Origin: Clostridium sp. UBA4108
GTDB taxonomy: Bacteria > Bacillota > Clostridia > Clostridiales > Clostridiaceae
Length of the DNA: 18,241 nt
Direction of reading: 5' to 3'
Assembly: GCA_002381695.1 (NCBI GenBank)
Contig: DFXM01000027.1
Location: forward strand, 1-18,241
Shown here: piece by piece, positions 1-9,337 of the stretch
Layout of the letters: every line of letters begins with the position of its first letter
Numbering within the stretch: position 1 is the first letter of the stretch
Notes under the pieces: model-generated
What the model saw: the letters and a program-made list of their open reading frames with translations, nothing else
What the model was told of the DNA's origin: nothing
Database searches by the model: none
Position numbers and translations under genes: made by a program

Positions 1-24
1 AGGGTAAGTGGTCGCCAAGTAAGT

Positions 25-54
25 TTTACTTCCAAACTAAGGTTTGGAAGTAAA
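25..54. repeat. Perfect 13-bp inverted repeat upstream of tRNA-Phe
   Basis: Bases 25-37 and 42-54 are perfectly complementary around a TAAG loop; the core arm is ACTTCCAAAC. Neither side is followed by a T-run, so it is a weak candidate for an intrinsic terminator. It could be a processing or spacer hairpin in a stable-RNA transcript that begins left of the window. Nothing recognisable lies in bases 1-24. Confidence 0.5.
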
Positions 55-61
55 CATATAT

Positions 62-137
<76 letters not shown>

Positions 138-168
138 ATAATCTAGTACTTTGTACTAGATTATTTTT
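138..168 (+). terminator. Intrinsic terminator of tRNA-Phe
   Basis: A perfect stem begins at the last base of the CCA (arm core AATCTAGTAC, partner 153-165) around a TTT loop and is followed by TTTTTGTTTT. This is a classic Rho-independent terminator directly after the tRNA. Confidence 0.9.
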
Positions 169-262
169 GTTTTAATAAATGAAAAAGGATATAGGAATAA
201 AAGTCAATAGTATATCTTTTAATGAAAAATATATATAATATATATTTTATTTAATCTTAGTT

Positions 263-297
263 AAAAAAGACTTTCTAAATTAATAGAAAGTCCTTTT
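263..297 (-). terminator. Terminator of carAB, possibly bidirectional
   Basis: On the minus strand GACTTTCT pairs with AGAAAGTC (285-292 with 269-276) around an 8-nt loop, extended by a G-U pair and A-U pairs, and followed by TTTTTT. It lies about 5 nt beyond the carB stop codon. The other strand carries a TTTT after the stem, so it may also stop read-through from the tRNA side. The stretch 169-262 is AT-rich with no gene. Confidence 0.85.
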
Positions 298-301
298 ATA
301 T

Positions 302-3300
302 CTATTTTCCTAAATTAAATACATCTAAATCCTCAATTTTTAATCCACGTTTCATTACTTCAACCATGCCACTGAATGTATCTAGAGAAGTCATAATTGA
401 AACCCCAGATTCTACTGCAGTTCTTCTAATTTTAAAGCCATCTCTTTGAGAATCATTACCTTTAGTTGCAGTGTTTATAATCATATCTATAGATTTACTT
501 CTAATGATATCAATTATATTTGGTTTTTCTTCGCCTATTTTATTTACTATTTCTACATCAATACCTTCAGTTAAAAGCATTTTAGCAGTACCGTTTGTAG
601 CTACTAGTTTACATCCAAGCTTATTCATATTTTTGGCTATAGCTAAAAATTCTGCTTTATCATTATTATTTATGGTAGCCAATACTTTATTTTCACATTT
701 TAAGATTGGTCGTTTACTTGCAATAAAGCCTTTTAACATAGCTTCTTCAAAGGTTTTTCCAACTCCAAGTACTTCGCCAGTAGACCTCATTTCGGGGCCA
801 AGACTAACTTCAACCTTAGGAAGTTTTTCTGTTGAGAATACAGGAACCTTTACAGTCACTATATTTGGTTCAGGACAAATACCTTCACTATAGCCCATAC
901 TTTCTAAAGTTTCACCGAGCATTGCTCTAGTTGCCAATTCTACTATTGGTACATCAGTAACTTTAGTTATATATGGTACAGTACGAGATGCTCTTGGATT
1001 AACTTCTATTATATAAATTTCGTTTTCAAACTCTATAAATTGAATATTAATCATTCCCATAACCTTTAATTCTAATGCGATGTTTTTAGTGCATTTAAAG
1101 ATTTTATCTTTAGATTCTTTACTTATGTTCTGTGAAGGGTATATGCTTATTGAGTCTCCAGAATGAACACCCGCTCTCTCAAGATGTTCCATTATACCAG
1201 GAATTAATACATTTTTACCATCGCAAACTGCATCAACCTCAATTTCCCTTCCTATCAAATATCTATCTATTAAGATAGGATTTTTACTATCCCTATTAAA
1301 CGAGTTTTCTAGATATTTTTTTAATTCTTTTTCTCTATAGGTTATTTGCATACCTTGACCACCTAATACGTAAGAAGGTCTTACAAGTACTGGATAACCT
1401 AGCTTTTCAGCTTCTAAAATACCTTGATTAACAGACCACACAGCTATTCCTTTAGGTCTATTTATATTAAGTTTTTCAAGCATAACTTCAAATTTTTCTC
1501 TATCCTCAGCTCTATCTATACCTTCAGCATCAGTACCTAGAATTTTAATTCCATTTTCTCTTAATAATTTTGAGAGTTTTATAGCTGTTTGTCCACCAAA
1601 TTGAAGAATTACACCTTCAGGTTTTTCTTTTTCAATAATGTTTAGAACATCTTCTTCTGTTAATGGTTCAAAGTATAATTTATCGGATATATCAAAATCA
1701 GTAGATACTGTTTCGGGATTATTATTAACTATAATAGTTTCAATCCCTTTCTTTTTAAGAGCTCTAACTGCATGAACAGAGCAATAATCAAATTCTATAC
1801 CTTGGCCTATTCTTATAGGACCAGATCCTATAACCATTACTTTTCTTTTATCTGATACTATAACCTCATCATATTGCTCATAGGTTGAGTAGTAGTATGG
1901 AGATAAGGCGTCAAACTCACCAGCGCAGGTATCAACCATTTTGTAGCTAGGCATTATATTATAAAGCTTTCTTAAAGTATAAATTTCTCTAGGACACACT
2001 TTCATTAAATCAGCAATACCTTTATCAGAGAAGCCTTTTTTCTTAAGTAATTTTAAGTAGTCCTTATTTAAATCTTCAAGCTTGGCAGTTTTTAAGAATT
2101 CTTCTTGCTCAACTATCCATTTAATTTTGTTAATAAAGAATTTATCTACTCCGGTGATCGCCTCTATCTTTTCAACTATATATTTTCTTCTAATCATTTC
2201 AGCTAAGTCAAAAATTCTTTCATCATCTGGGACCATAACTCTATTTTTAAGCTCTTCAAGTGTTCTTTCTTGAGATGGTTTATGGTCTAATACATATTTA
2301 CCAATTTCTAGGGAACGAATACCCTTTAAGAATGCTGCTTCAAAGTTAGCACCTATTGCCATTATTTCTCCAGTAGCCATCATTTTAGTTCCAAGAGCTT
2401 TTTTAGCATCTTTAAATTTATCAAAAGGCCATTTAGGAATTTTAACTACCACATAGTCTAATGTTGGTTCAAAGGATGCCATAGTTTTTCCGGTTACTGA
2501 GTTTATGATTTCGTCTAAGCCATAACCAAGTGCAATTTTAGCTGCAACTTTTGCTATTGGGTAACCAGTAGCTTTTGAAGCAAGTGCGGATGAACGAGAA
2601 ACTCTTGGATTTATTTCTATTACTGCATACTCAAAGCTATCTGGATTTAATGCAAATTGAACATTACATCCACCTACAATTCCTATAGCATCAATTATTT
2701 TAAGAGCTGAGGTTCTAAGCATTTGGTATTCCTTATCAGATAGAGTTTGTGAAGGGGCTACAACTATAGAGTCTCCAGTATGGACACCTACTGGATCTAT
2801 ATTTTCCATATTACACACAGTAATACAGTTGCCTTTTGAATCTCTCATTACCTCATACTCTATTTCTTTCCAACCTTTAATACTTTTTTCTAATAATACT
2901 TGGCTTACGGGACTAAGAGAAAGACCACTTTCTAATATTTCCTTAAGTTCTTCCTCATTATCGGCAATTCCACCACCAGCTCCTCCTAGAGTGTAGGCAG
3001 GTCTTACGATAACTGGATATCCAATTTTATTAGCAAAGTTAAAACCAGAGTTTAAATCTGTAACTATTTCTGATTCAATAACGGGTTCCTTTATTTTTTC
3101 CATTAAATTTTTAAAAAGATCTCTGTCTTCACCTTTTTTTATTGAAGTCACAGAAGTTCCGATTACATTAACTCCATATTTATCTAAAACTCCACTTTCA
3201 GCTAATTCAACTGTTAGATTTAGACCAGTTTGTCCACCCATTCCGGAAAGAATACTATCAGGGAGTTCTTTTTCTATTATTTTTTCTATAAATTCTACAG

Positions 3301-3508
3301 TAAGTGGTTCTATATAAATTTTATCTGCGATTTCTTTATCCGTCATAATAGTAGCAGGATTAGAGTTTATAAGAACAGTTTCTATTCCTTCCTCCATTAA
3401 GGCTCTACATGCTTGAGTTCCAGAATAGTCAAACTCTGCTGATTGACCTATTACAATTGGACCTGAACCTATTATAAGAACTTTTTTAATATGATTTTTC
3501 TTTGGCAT
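302..3508 (-). CDS. carB: Carbamoyl-phosphate synthase large subunit
   Basis: This is the large, synthetase subunit. It uses two ATP, bicarbonate and ammonia passed from CarA to make carbamoyl phosphate for pyrimidine and arginine synthesis in the cytosol. At 1068 aa it is full length (family about 1,070). The two homologous halves are clear: GSGPIVIGQSAEFDYSG near residue 14 and its duplicate GSGPIRIGQGIEFDYCS near residue 560, each starting an ATP-grasp unit, with the oligomerisation region between them. The last ~130 residues form the MGS-like allosteric domain, with ATNGTA, VNK, IINT and IRR motifs that in E. coli line the UMP/ornithine site. The ATG start has an AGGAGG site 8 nt upstream. 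It lies 47 nt after carA and is co-transcribed with it. Homology is unambiguous; nothing is odd. Confidence 0.98.
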   Translation of the reverse strand: MPKKNHIKKVLIIGSGPIVIGQSAEFDYSGTQACRALMEEGIETVLINSNPATIMTDKEIADKIYIEPLTVEFIEKIIEKELPDSILSGMGGQTGLNLTVELAESGVLDKYGVNVIGTSVTSIKKGEDRDLFKNLMEKIKEPVIESEIVTDLNSGFNFANKIGYPVIVRPAYTLGGAGGGIADNEEELKEILESGLSLSPVSQVLLEKSIKGWKEIEYEVMRDSKGNCITVCNMENIDPVGVHTGDSIVVAPSQTLSDKEYQMLRTSALKIIDAIGIVGGCNVQFALNPDSFEYAVIEINPRVSRSSALASKATGYPIAKVAAKIALGYGLDEIINSVTGKTMASFEPTLDYVVVKIPKWPFDKFKDAKKALGTKMMATGEIMAIGANFEAAFLKGIRSLEIGKYVLDHKPSQERTLEELKNRVMVPDDERIFDLAEMIRRKYIVEKIEAITGVDKFFINKIKWIVEQEEFLKTAKLEDLNKDYLKLLKKKGFSDKGIADLMKVCPREIYTLRKLYNIMPSYKMVDTCAGEFDALSPYYYSTYEQYDEVIVSDKRKVMVIGSGPIRIGQGIEFDYCSVHAVRALKKKGIETIIVNNNPETVSTDFDISDKLYFEPLTEEDVLNIIEKEKPEGVILQFGGQTAIKLSKLLRENGIKILGTDAEGIDRAEDREKFEVMLEKLNINRPKGIAVWSVNQGILEAEKLGYPVLVRPSYVLGGQGMQITYREKELKKYLENSFNRDSKNPILIDRYLIGREIEVDAVCDGKNVLIPGIMEHLERAGVHSGDSISIYPSQNISKESKDKIFKCTKNIALELKVMGMINIQFIEFENEIYIIEVNPRASRTVPYITKVTDVPIVELATRAMLGETLESMGYSEGICPEPNIVTVKVPVFSTEKLPKVEVSLGPEMRSTGEVLGVGKTFEEAMLKGFIASKRPILKCENKVLATINNNDKAEFLAIAKNMNKLGCKLVATNGTAKMLLTEGIDVEIVNKIGEEKPNIIDIIRSKSIDMIINTATKGNDSQRDGFKIRRTAVESGVSIMTSLDTFSGMVEVMKRGLKIEDLDVFNLGK

Positions 3509-3526
3509 AATTTATTCCTCCTACAT

Positions 3527-3544
3527 GAAAGCTCTCTGGCTTTC
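3527..3544 (-). other. Small intercistronic hairpin between carA and carB
   Basis: GAAAGC (3527-3532) is complementary to GCTTTC (3539-3544) around a 6-nt loop, in the 47-nt gap just before the carB Shine-Dalgarno site. There is no T-run, so it is not a terminator. It could affect mRNA processing or relative expression of the two subunits, or be incidental. Confidence 0.3.
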
Positions 3545-3555
3545 TTAATGTAAAT

Positions 3556-4620
<1,065 letters not shown>

Positions 4621-4710
4621 GAAAAACCCTCCATTTATTTGTTAATAATTAATCATTAAAGAAATTTAAAATCGAAAGAAGATTAATAATTAACAATTGT
4701 TATTTTAAGT

Positions 4711-4763
4711 AGAAAAGGATAGTTAAATAAAACAAATTAATAATTTGCTTTACTAACTATCCT
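4711..4763 (-). terminator. Attenuator terminator in the carAB leader
   Basis: On the minus strand AGGATAGTTA (4763-4754) pairs perfectly with TAACTATCCT (4725-4716). The stem continues inward with a 4-bp and a 6-bp helix (CAAATT/AATTTG) to a 3-nt loop, about 20 bp in all, and is followed by TTTTCT. It lies between the promoter and carA, about 90 nt before the start codon, so it must be read through for carAB expression. Its 5' arm overlaps codons 14-22 of a short leader ORF. Two copies of TTAATAATTAA (4642-4652 and 4683-4693) and the palindrome TAACAATTGTTA (4691-4702) lie between it and carA; their role, if any, is unknown. Confidence 0.75.
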
Positions 4764-4802
4764 ATAGGTTTCCTTAAAAAAAATTGTAATTCTAGTCATC
4801 AT
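4737..4802 (-). CDS. Putative 21-aa leader peptide of carAB
   Basis: This short ORF starts with tandem ATG codons and ends at a TAA inside the attenuator hairpin. It begins MMTRITIFFKETYR and ends SKANY. It has an excellent ribosome-binding site, AAGGGAG, about 6 nt before the first ATG. The codons for Ile7-Phe8-Phe9 create a run of eight U in the RNA (positions 4783-4776), 12 nt before the terminator stem. The last nine codons form the 5' arm of the terminator, so a translating ribosome would block termination. This layout resembles the UTP-sensitive pyrBI leader of E. coli. Two Arg codons (AGA, AGG) leave arginine-dependent attenuation open, but two in 21 is not enrichment. No homology supports it; the case rests on position and RBS strength. 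Confidence 0.55.
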   Translation of the reverse strand: MMTRITIFFKETYRIVSKANY

Positions 4803-4816
4803 ATGTTTCTCCCTTC

Positions 4817-4834
4817 TTGGTCTCTCTGTACCAA
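4817..4834 (-). promoter_or_regulatory. Candidate PyrR-binding RNA hairpin in the carAB leader
   Basis: The leader RNA contains UUGGU and ACCAA arms around ACAGAGAG. Its core matches the known PyrR site ARUCCNGNGAGGYU at most positions, including the CNGNGA hexaloop (here CAGAGA). One upper-stem C-G pair is replaced by A-G. It ends only 3 nt before the GGGAG ribosome-binding site of the leader peptide. In Bacillus, PyrR bound to UMP stabilises such a hairpin and turns off pyr genes. Here it could favour termination or hide the leader RBS. This is a motif match by eye. Confidence 0.5.
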
Positions 4835-4862
4835 TTTAAAAGTAGATTTTCTATTAGTAATG

Positions 4863-4891
4863 ATTTTACGCAAAATTTTAGAAAATGTCAA
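4863..4891 (-). promoter_or_regulatory. Promoter of carAB
   Basis: On the minus strand a perfect -35 TTGACA (4891-4886) is separated by 17 nt from TAAAAT (4868-4863), one mismatch from the SigA -10 consensus. Transcription would start near 4856, giving a leader of about 235 nt before the carA TTG. Confidence 0.8.
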
Positions 4892-5011
4892 CATAATTAA
4901 CTTTTAGAGTGATATAAATCTGTGGACATTTATGTAAAATATTAAATTAAATGTAATTATGATCAATGATATTCGTATATAGTTATGCAGCTAAACTTAA
5001 ATATCATAAAT

Positions 5012-5043
5012 TTGTAAGAATAAATGTTACTAAATTGTAAGAA
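5012..5043 (+). repeat. 9-bp direct repeat upstream of the eight-gene operon
   Basis: TTGTAAGAA occurs at 5012-5020 and 5035-5043, start to start 23 bp, about two helical turns. The second copy includes the candidate -35 of the operon. The spacing suits a dimeric regulator binding one DNA face, but in AT-rich DNA chance is possible. The rest of 4892-5011 is AT-rich and I see no gene in it. Confidence 0.35.
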
Positions 5044-5083
5044 ATTACGTAGTAAATATATGATAAGATAATTATTGTATAAT
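5035..5083 (+). promoter_or_regulatory. Promoter region of the eight-gene operon
   Basis: Two overlapping candidates are visible. TTGTAA (5035-5040) with 18 nt to TATGAT (5059-5064) is a plausible SigA promoter. A perfect TATAAT at 5078-5083 lacks a good -35. Either would give a 5' leader of roughly 30-55 nt before the first ATG. No terminator or attenuator is seen before the gene. Confidence 0.5.
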
Positions 5084-5123
5084 GGTTAATTTTAACAGGC
5101 ATTATGAAAGGATGGTTAATTGA

Positions 5124-7529
5124 ATGGAAAAGGATTTAGTAAAAGGGATTGAAAAATGGAGTAGAAATATAATAGTCATTTTTGTACTTATGTTAATCAT
5201 AGGTTTTAATGAATTATTAGTTAATGCAGAAGAAATCAAAGAACAAAGCAATAAAACCGGCATTCAAGTAGAGGTTACATATGGCATAGAGGGAAAATAT
5301 AAAATAAACAAAACTACTCCTATAAATCTTAATATTACTAATACTGGAGGAGATTTTGAAGGTAAGATTCAAATTCAAACAGATTCATTTAATGCAAAAC
5401 AATATGATTTGTATACCCAGTCCTTAGTAATAGCAAAAGATACAAATAAAAATATTGTAATGGCTGTTAATCTCCTTAATACTTTTACAGTAAAGATAGT
5501 TTCAATGGATAATAAGATAATCTACGAAAAAGATTTTAGAGTTACTAGTGGTAGAGCTGGAGTCAATGAAGCTTTAATAGGAGTATTAACTGATGATTTT
5601 AATGGATTAAGTTATCTATCTAATATAAAACTTGAGGATAATAGAGAAATTAATCTTAAATTTACACCAATAAAAATATCTGAGAAGGTGATAGGAGATA
5701 ACGCAAGGTCTATAGATTTATTAGATATGATAATAATAAATAACTATGATACTTCAAAATTTACGGAGGAGCAAATTCAATCTATTGATAATTGGATTAA
5801 AAGAGGAGGAACTTTAATATTAGGAACTGGTGTAAATGTAAATAAAGTAATCTCACCACTAAATAACAAAGTAATCAAAGGAAGTTTTTCTGAACCTGTT
5901 GGTATGGAATTAATTTTTGATGATAAAAAATCAGAATTTCAAAGTATAAGGATGAATATAGATAAGGCAATTCCTATACATAAAGATATTAAAAATAATG
6001 TTATGGTGGGAAATGTAAAAAAAGAACAGGGAAATGTATTAGTTTTTTCTTTTGATATAGCTGTTAACCAAATAACAAATGAAGAATTTTGGATAACGGT
6101 TATGAAGGATTCAATTAAATATAATAATTTAAATAATCAATACAATTATTCTATAGACAATTTAGTGAAAAAGATTAAAGATATAGAGTTACCTTCAGAA
6201 AAACTAATTATCATTTTATTTATAGGATATATATTAATAATAACTGTACTAATATATATAGTTCTAAAAAGAATTAACAAAAGAGACTATGTATGGATAT
6301 TAATACCTGTAATATCCTTAGCCTTTACTGCATCAATTTATTTTATTGGAAGTAAGTCAAGAATAAATCATGTAATTGCAAATAAGATAAACATTGTAAA
6401 GGTAGATGAGGGTGGAAAGGCATTAATAGAAAGTTATATAGGATTTTTAACTTCCAAAAAAAGGGATATTTCAATAAAGGAACCAGGCAATTTAGAGATG
6501 GATAATATATCAGCTTATGTGGATCCATATTCTCAAGATCAAAGTAATAAATTTAAAAATAAAGATATGAGGGTAGAAATCAATTATGAAGGTGAAGATA
6601 CGTACTATAATTTTAAAGAAACCTCACCTTTTACCCCTGAAATATTTAAGGTAACCAATATAAATGAAGAATTTGAGAATATAGATAATGAATTAAATTT
6701 TGTCAATGGAGAATTGAGTGGATATATAAATAATAACATAGGGTGTAATATAGAAAAAATTTTATTAATTACACCTTATAGAATTTGGGACTTAGGTGAG
6801 TTTAAAGATGGAGAGAAGAAAGAATTCTATGAAAAGAAAGATTCTATATTTAGTACAAAGCAGGTATGGGAATTAAGAGATAAGCTATGGAACCAATACA
6901 ATAATACGAAAGGTAAAGATAAATTAAAATTTAATATGAGAACTTTAGAATTAATTAATTCTGTTACCCAAAATGATGCTAGAACAATGTCATTACCTAA
7001 TGATATGAAGAGAGGAAGTTTTCTAGTAGCGGTTACAGATAAGGAAATTAAATATAATCTTTTAGTTAATAGTAAAGAGCCTGTAAATTTTGATTCAACA
7101 GTATTTTCATTTCCTGTCATTGTAAATTTTAAAGATAAAAATGGTAATGTTAATTATCCTTATGGATACTTTCAACCTAGTGTTATAGATAAAAATGATA
7201 AAGATGGGTATTTTGATGTTTTTGAGTCAAGGCTATCTGGTAATGCATCAGTATCTCTTAGTTATACATTAGATGAAAGTATTTCTATAGAAAAATTAAG
7301 TTTTAAGAAACCAGCTATAAACAACATGGGAGGAAGTAGTTTTAAAGGAGAGGTAAAAATATATAACTTTTCTACTAATAAATTCGAGGTTATTGATGTA
7401 AGTAAAGAAATAGATATAATAGATCCAAATAAATATATTAAAAATAATGAGATTAGAGTAGACATAAAAGGAAAGAATGAAGAATATGCATCTATCCCAG
7501 AGTTTACAGTGAAAGGCAGGGAGAAGTAG
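5124..7529 (+). CDS. Membrane-anchored protein with GATase1-like domain (first gene of ABC/MoxR/VWA operon)
   Basis: I do not recognise a named family. The 801-aa protein has an N-terminal hydrophobic segment (about 15-33) ending NAEE, which looks like a signal peptide or anchor. Next is a beta-rich domain (about 45-145). Then comes an alpha/beta region (about 148-237; ALIGVLTDDF to NWIKRGGTLILGTG) typical of the class I glutamine-amidotransferase-like fold without catalytic Cys/His. Two TM helices follow (about 361-381 and 390-408), then a large hydrophilic C-terminal part (about 410-801). The two central TM helices close together imply that both large parts face the same side, probably outside. 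Two later operon proteins share the beta-domain plus GATase-like pattern. The start ATG has AAAGGA 11 nt upstream. It ends with TAG immediately followed by the next ATG, implying translational coupling with the ABC ATPase. It may be a substrate-handling partner of the transporter; that is inference. Confidence 0.85.
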   Translation: MEKDLVKGIEKWSRNIIVIFVLMLIIGFNELLVNAEEIKEQSNKTGIQVEVTYGIEGKYKINKTTPINLNITNTGGDFEGKIQIQTDSFNAKQYDLYTQSLVIAKDTNKNIVMAVNLLNTFTVKIVSMDNKIIYEKDFRVTSGRAGVNEALIGVLTDDFNGLSYLSNIKLEDNREINLKFTPIKISEKVIGDNARSIDLLDMIIINNYDTSKFTEEQIQSIDNWIKRGGTLILGTGVNVNKVISPLNNKVIKGSFSEPVGMELIFDDKKSEFQSIRMNIDKAIPIHKDIKNNVMVGNVKKEQGNVLVFSFDIAVNQITNEEFWITVMKDSIKYNNLNNQYNYSIDNLVKKIKDIELPSEKLIIILFIGYILIITVLIYIVLKRINKRDYVWILIPVISLAFTASIYFIGSKSRINHVIANKINIVKVDEGGKALIESYIGFLTSKKRDISIKEPGNLEMDNISAYVDPYSQDQSNKFKNKDMRVEINYEGEDTYYNFKETSPFTPEIFKVTNINEEFENIDNELNFVNGELSGYINNNIGCNIEKILLITPYRIWDLGEFKDGEKKEFYEKKDSIFSTKQVWELRDKLWNQYNNTKGKDKLKFNMRTLELINSVTQNDARTMSLPNDMKRGSFLVAVTDKEIKYNLLVNSKEPVNFDSTVFSFPVIVNFKDKNGNVNYPYGYFQPSVIDKNDKDGYFDVFESRLSGNASVSLSYTLDESISIEKLSFKKPAINNMGGSSFKGEVKIYNFSTNKFEVIDVSKEIDIIDPNKYIKNNEIRVDIKGKNEEYASIPEFTVKGREK

Positions 7530-8456
7530 ATGTTAACAATTAAAAATTTACAAAAGTACTACGGAAAATTCAAAGCAGTAAATGGATTAGATATGCATAT
7601 AGAACAAGGAGAAATATACGGCTTTATAGGTCCAAATGGAGCAGGAAAGAGTACAACCATGAAAATAGTGGCAGGACTCTTATCTCCAGATGATGGAGAA
7701 GTATATATAGATAAAATAGATGCTATAAAAAATAATAAGAAATTAAAAGAGAAAATAGGATATATGCCAGATTTCTTTGGAGCCTATGATAATTTAAAGG
7801 CTATTGAATATATGGAGTTTTATGCATCTATATATGGGATTGTAGGAAAGGAAGCTAGAAGTTTAATTTTAGATTTATTAGAACTAGTAAATCTACTAGA
7901 TAAAAAAGATTCCTATGTAGATGGATTATCTAGAGGAATGAAACAAAGACTTTGTCTTGCAAGAAGTCTAGTACACAACCCGGAGCTTTTAATATTAGAT
8001 GAACCAGCTTCAGGGATGGATCCTAGAGCTAGATTTGAAATGAAGGGAATTTTAAAAAACTTAAAGGATATGGATAAGACTGTATTAGTTAGCTCTCATA
8101 TACTTTCAGAACTAAGTGAAATTTGTACTTCAGTAGGAATAATAGAGAATGGAAATATGGTTTATTCAGGGCCTATAGATGAATTATTAAATAAGATGAG
8201 TAGTTCAAATCCAATAAAAATCATTGTAAGAAATAACCCTGATGAAGCCGTTAAAATTTTGAGAGAGTTACCATATATAACAAATGTAAAGAATAATGAT
8301 AATGAAATAATAGCATATTTTAAAGGTGACGAAACAGAAATTTCAAACACTTTAAAGATATTAGTAAACAAGGAAACATCTATAATTTCATTTACTCAAA
8401 CAAGTGAAAATTTAGAGGATATATTTATTAAGATTACAGATAAAGGTAAAGAATAG
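7530..8456 (+). CDS. ABC transporter ATP-binding protein
   Basis: This 308-aa protein is a complete ABC ATPase of the ABC-2 (CcmA/NatA/GldA-like) type and would power the permease encoded next. Visible motifs are Walker A GPNGAGKST (34-42), signature LSRGMKQR (133-140), Walker B LLILDEP (153-159), D-loop SGMD, and the H-loop histidine in VSSHILSE (about 192). The C-terminal ~90 residues form the accessory domain common to this subfamily. The ATG follows the upstream stop codon with no gap, and the Shine-Dalgarno GGGAGAAG lies within the end of the preceding gene. Function as an exporter or as a mechanical ATPase cannot be told from the sequence. Confidence 0.95.
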   Translation: MLTIKNLQKYYGKFKAVNGLDMHIEQGEIYGFIGPNGAGKSTTMKIVAGLLSPDDGEVYIDKIDAIKNNKKLKEKIGYMPDFFGAYDNLKAIEYMEFYASIYGIVGKEARSLILDLLELVNLLDKKDSYVDGLSRGMKQRLCLARSLVHNPELLILDEPASGMDPRARFEMKGILKNLKDMDKTVLVSSHILSELSEICTSVGIIENGNMVYSGPIDELLNKMSSSNPIKIIVRNNPDEAVKILRELPYITNVKNNDNEIIAYFKGDETEISNTLKILVNKETSIISFTQTSENLEDIFIKITDKGKE

Positions 8457-8467
8457 GAGTGATTACT

Positions 8468-9337
8468 ATGAAGATAAATCCTATACTTATGAATGAGAGC
8501 AAAATAGGAGTTAGAACTTTCAGATTCAACTTAATGATATTACTATACACTGGAATTTTAGCTGGTGTTATGGTTGTAACCTATAGCATTATAATAAATA
8601 GAAGCTATGAATATGGAGTGGATTTAAGTAGTTTTTCTATGATGTATTTTGGACTAGCTTGTGCACAGGCATTATTATTAATGTTCATTGTACCAATAAT
8701 TACTGCAACTACAATTACAGGCGAAAGAGAAAGGCAAACATTAGATATATTGTTATCTACTAAATTGTCATGTTTTAAAATAGTAGTTGGAAAATTACTT
8801 TCAAGTACTTCGAAAATAATTTTATTAATCATTAGTACTATGCCTATTTATGCAATGAATTTTGTTATAGGGGGAAGTACTTTTGGACAGATATTAACAT
8901 TAAATCTATTTTTTATAGTTACAACGTTGTTTGCTGGTTCTATAGGTATCCTTATGTCTACAATTTTTAAATCCTCTAAATCGGCTACAGTGGCAAGTAG
9001 TTGTATTATTATATTTTTAATAGTAGGAACATTATTAATTGCGATGCTATCAATTTATGGAGATTACAATAAAGCTATGATTAATGGAACTTTAAATAAT
9101 TTTACATCAAAAATTCCATTTTGGTTATATATAAATCCTTTTATGGGTTTTATATCGATAATAATGAATCAAATAGGGATTATGTGGATAATTCCTAATT
9201 ATTTTGGAAATGTAAACTATTCAATGATATTTATAATAAATATTTGTATTCAAATATTTTTAACCATGGTATTTATTGCTCTTGCTTCATATAAGCTAAA
9301 TCCAGTAAAAAAGAAATTAGTTAGGGTGAAGAAATGA
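8468..9337 (+). CDS. ABC-2 type transporter permease
   Basis: The 289-aa integral membrane protein has about six hydrophobic helices. The motif TGERERQTLDILLSTKLS, after the second helix, is the coupling-helix signature of ABC-2 permeases. It should pair, probably as a dimer, with the preceding ATPase. I prefer ATG 8468 over an upstream in-frame GTG at 8459, because GGAG at 8456-8459 is correctly spaced (8 nt) for the ATG but overlaps the GTG. Its TGA stop overlaps the ATG of the next gene (ATGA, 9334-9337), a tight coupling signal. The substrate is unknown; the closest familiar analogy is GldF/NatB-like permeases. Confidence 0.93.
   Translation: MKINPILMNESKIGVRTFRFNLMILLYTGILAGVMVVTYSIIINRSYEYGVDLSSFSMMYFGLACAQALLLMFIVPIITATTITGERERQTLDILLSTKLSCFKIVVGKLLSSTSKIILLIISTMPIYAMNFVIGGSTFGQILTLNLFFIVTTLFAGSIGILMSTIFKSSKSATVASSCIIIFLIVGTLLIAMLSIYGDYNKAMINGTLNNFTSKIPFWLYINPFMGFISIIMNQIGIMWIIPNYFGNVNYSMIFIINICIQIFLTMVFIALASYKLNPVKKKLVRVKK

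Noticed and set aside
471..893. Plus-strand ORFs inside carB and carA, and minus-strand ORFs inside the large operon
   Set aside because: They are antisense shadows of strongly conserved genes, lack ribosome-binding sites and are rich in Ser/Leu/Phe as expected from antisense of AT-rich Lys/Glu coding sequence.
4803..4856. T-box riboswitch in the carAB leader
   Set aside because: No T-box sequence (UGGNACCGCG-like), AGUA bulge or specifier loop can be found. The hairpin fits a PyrR site better.
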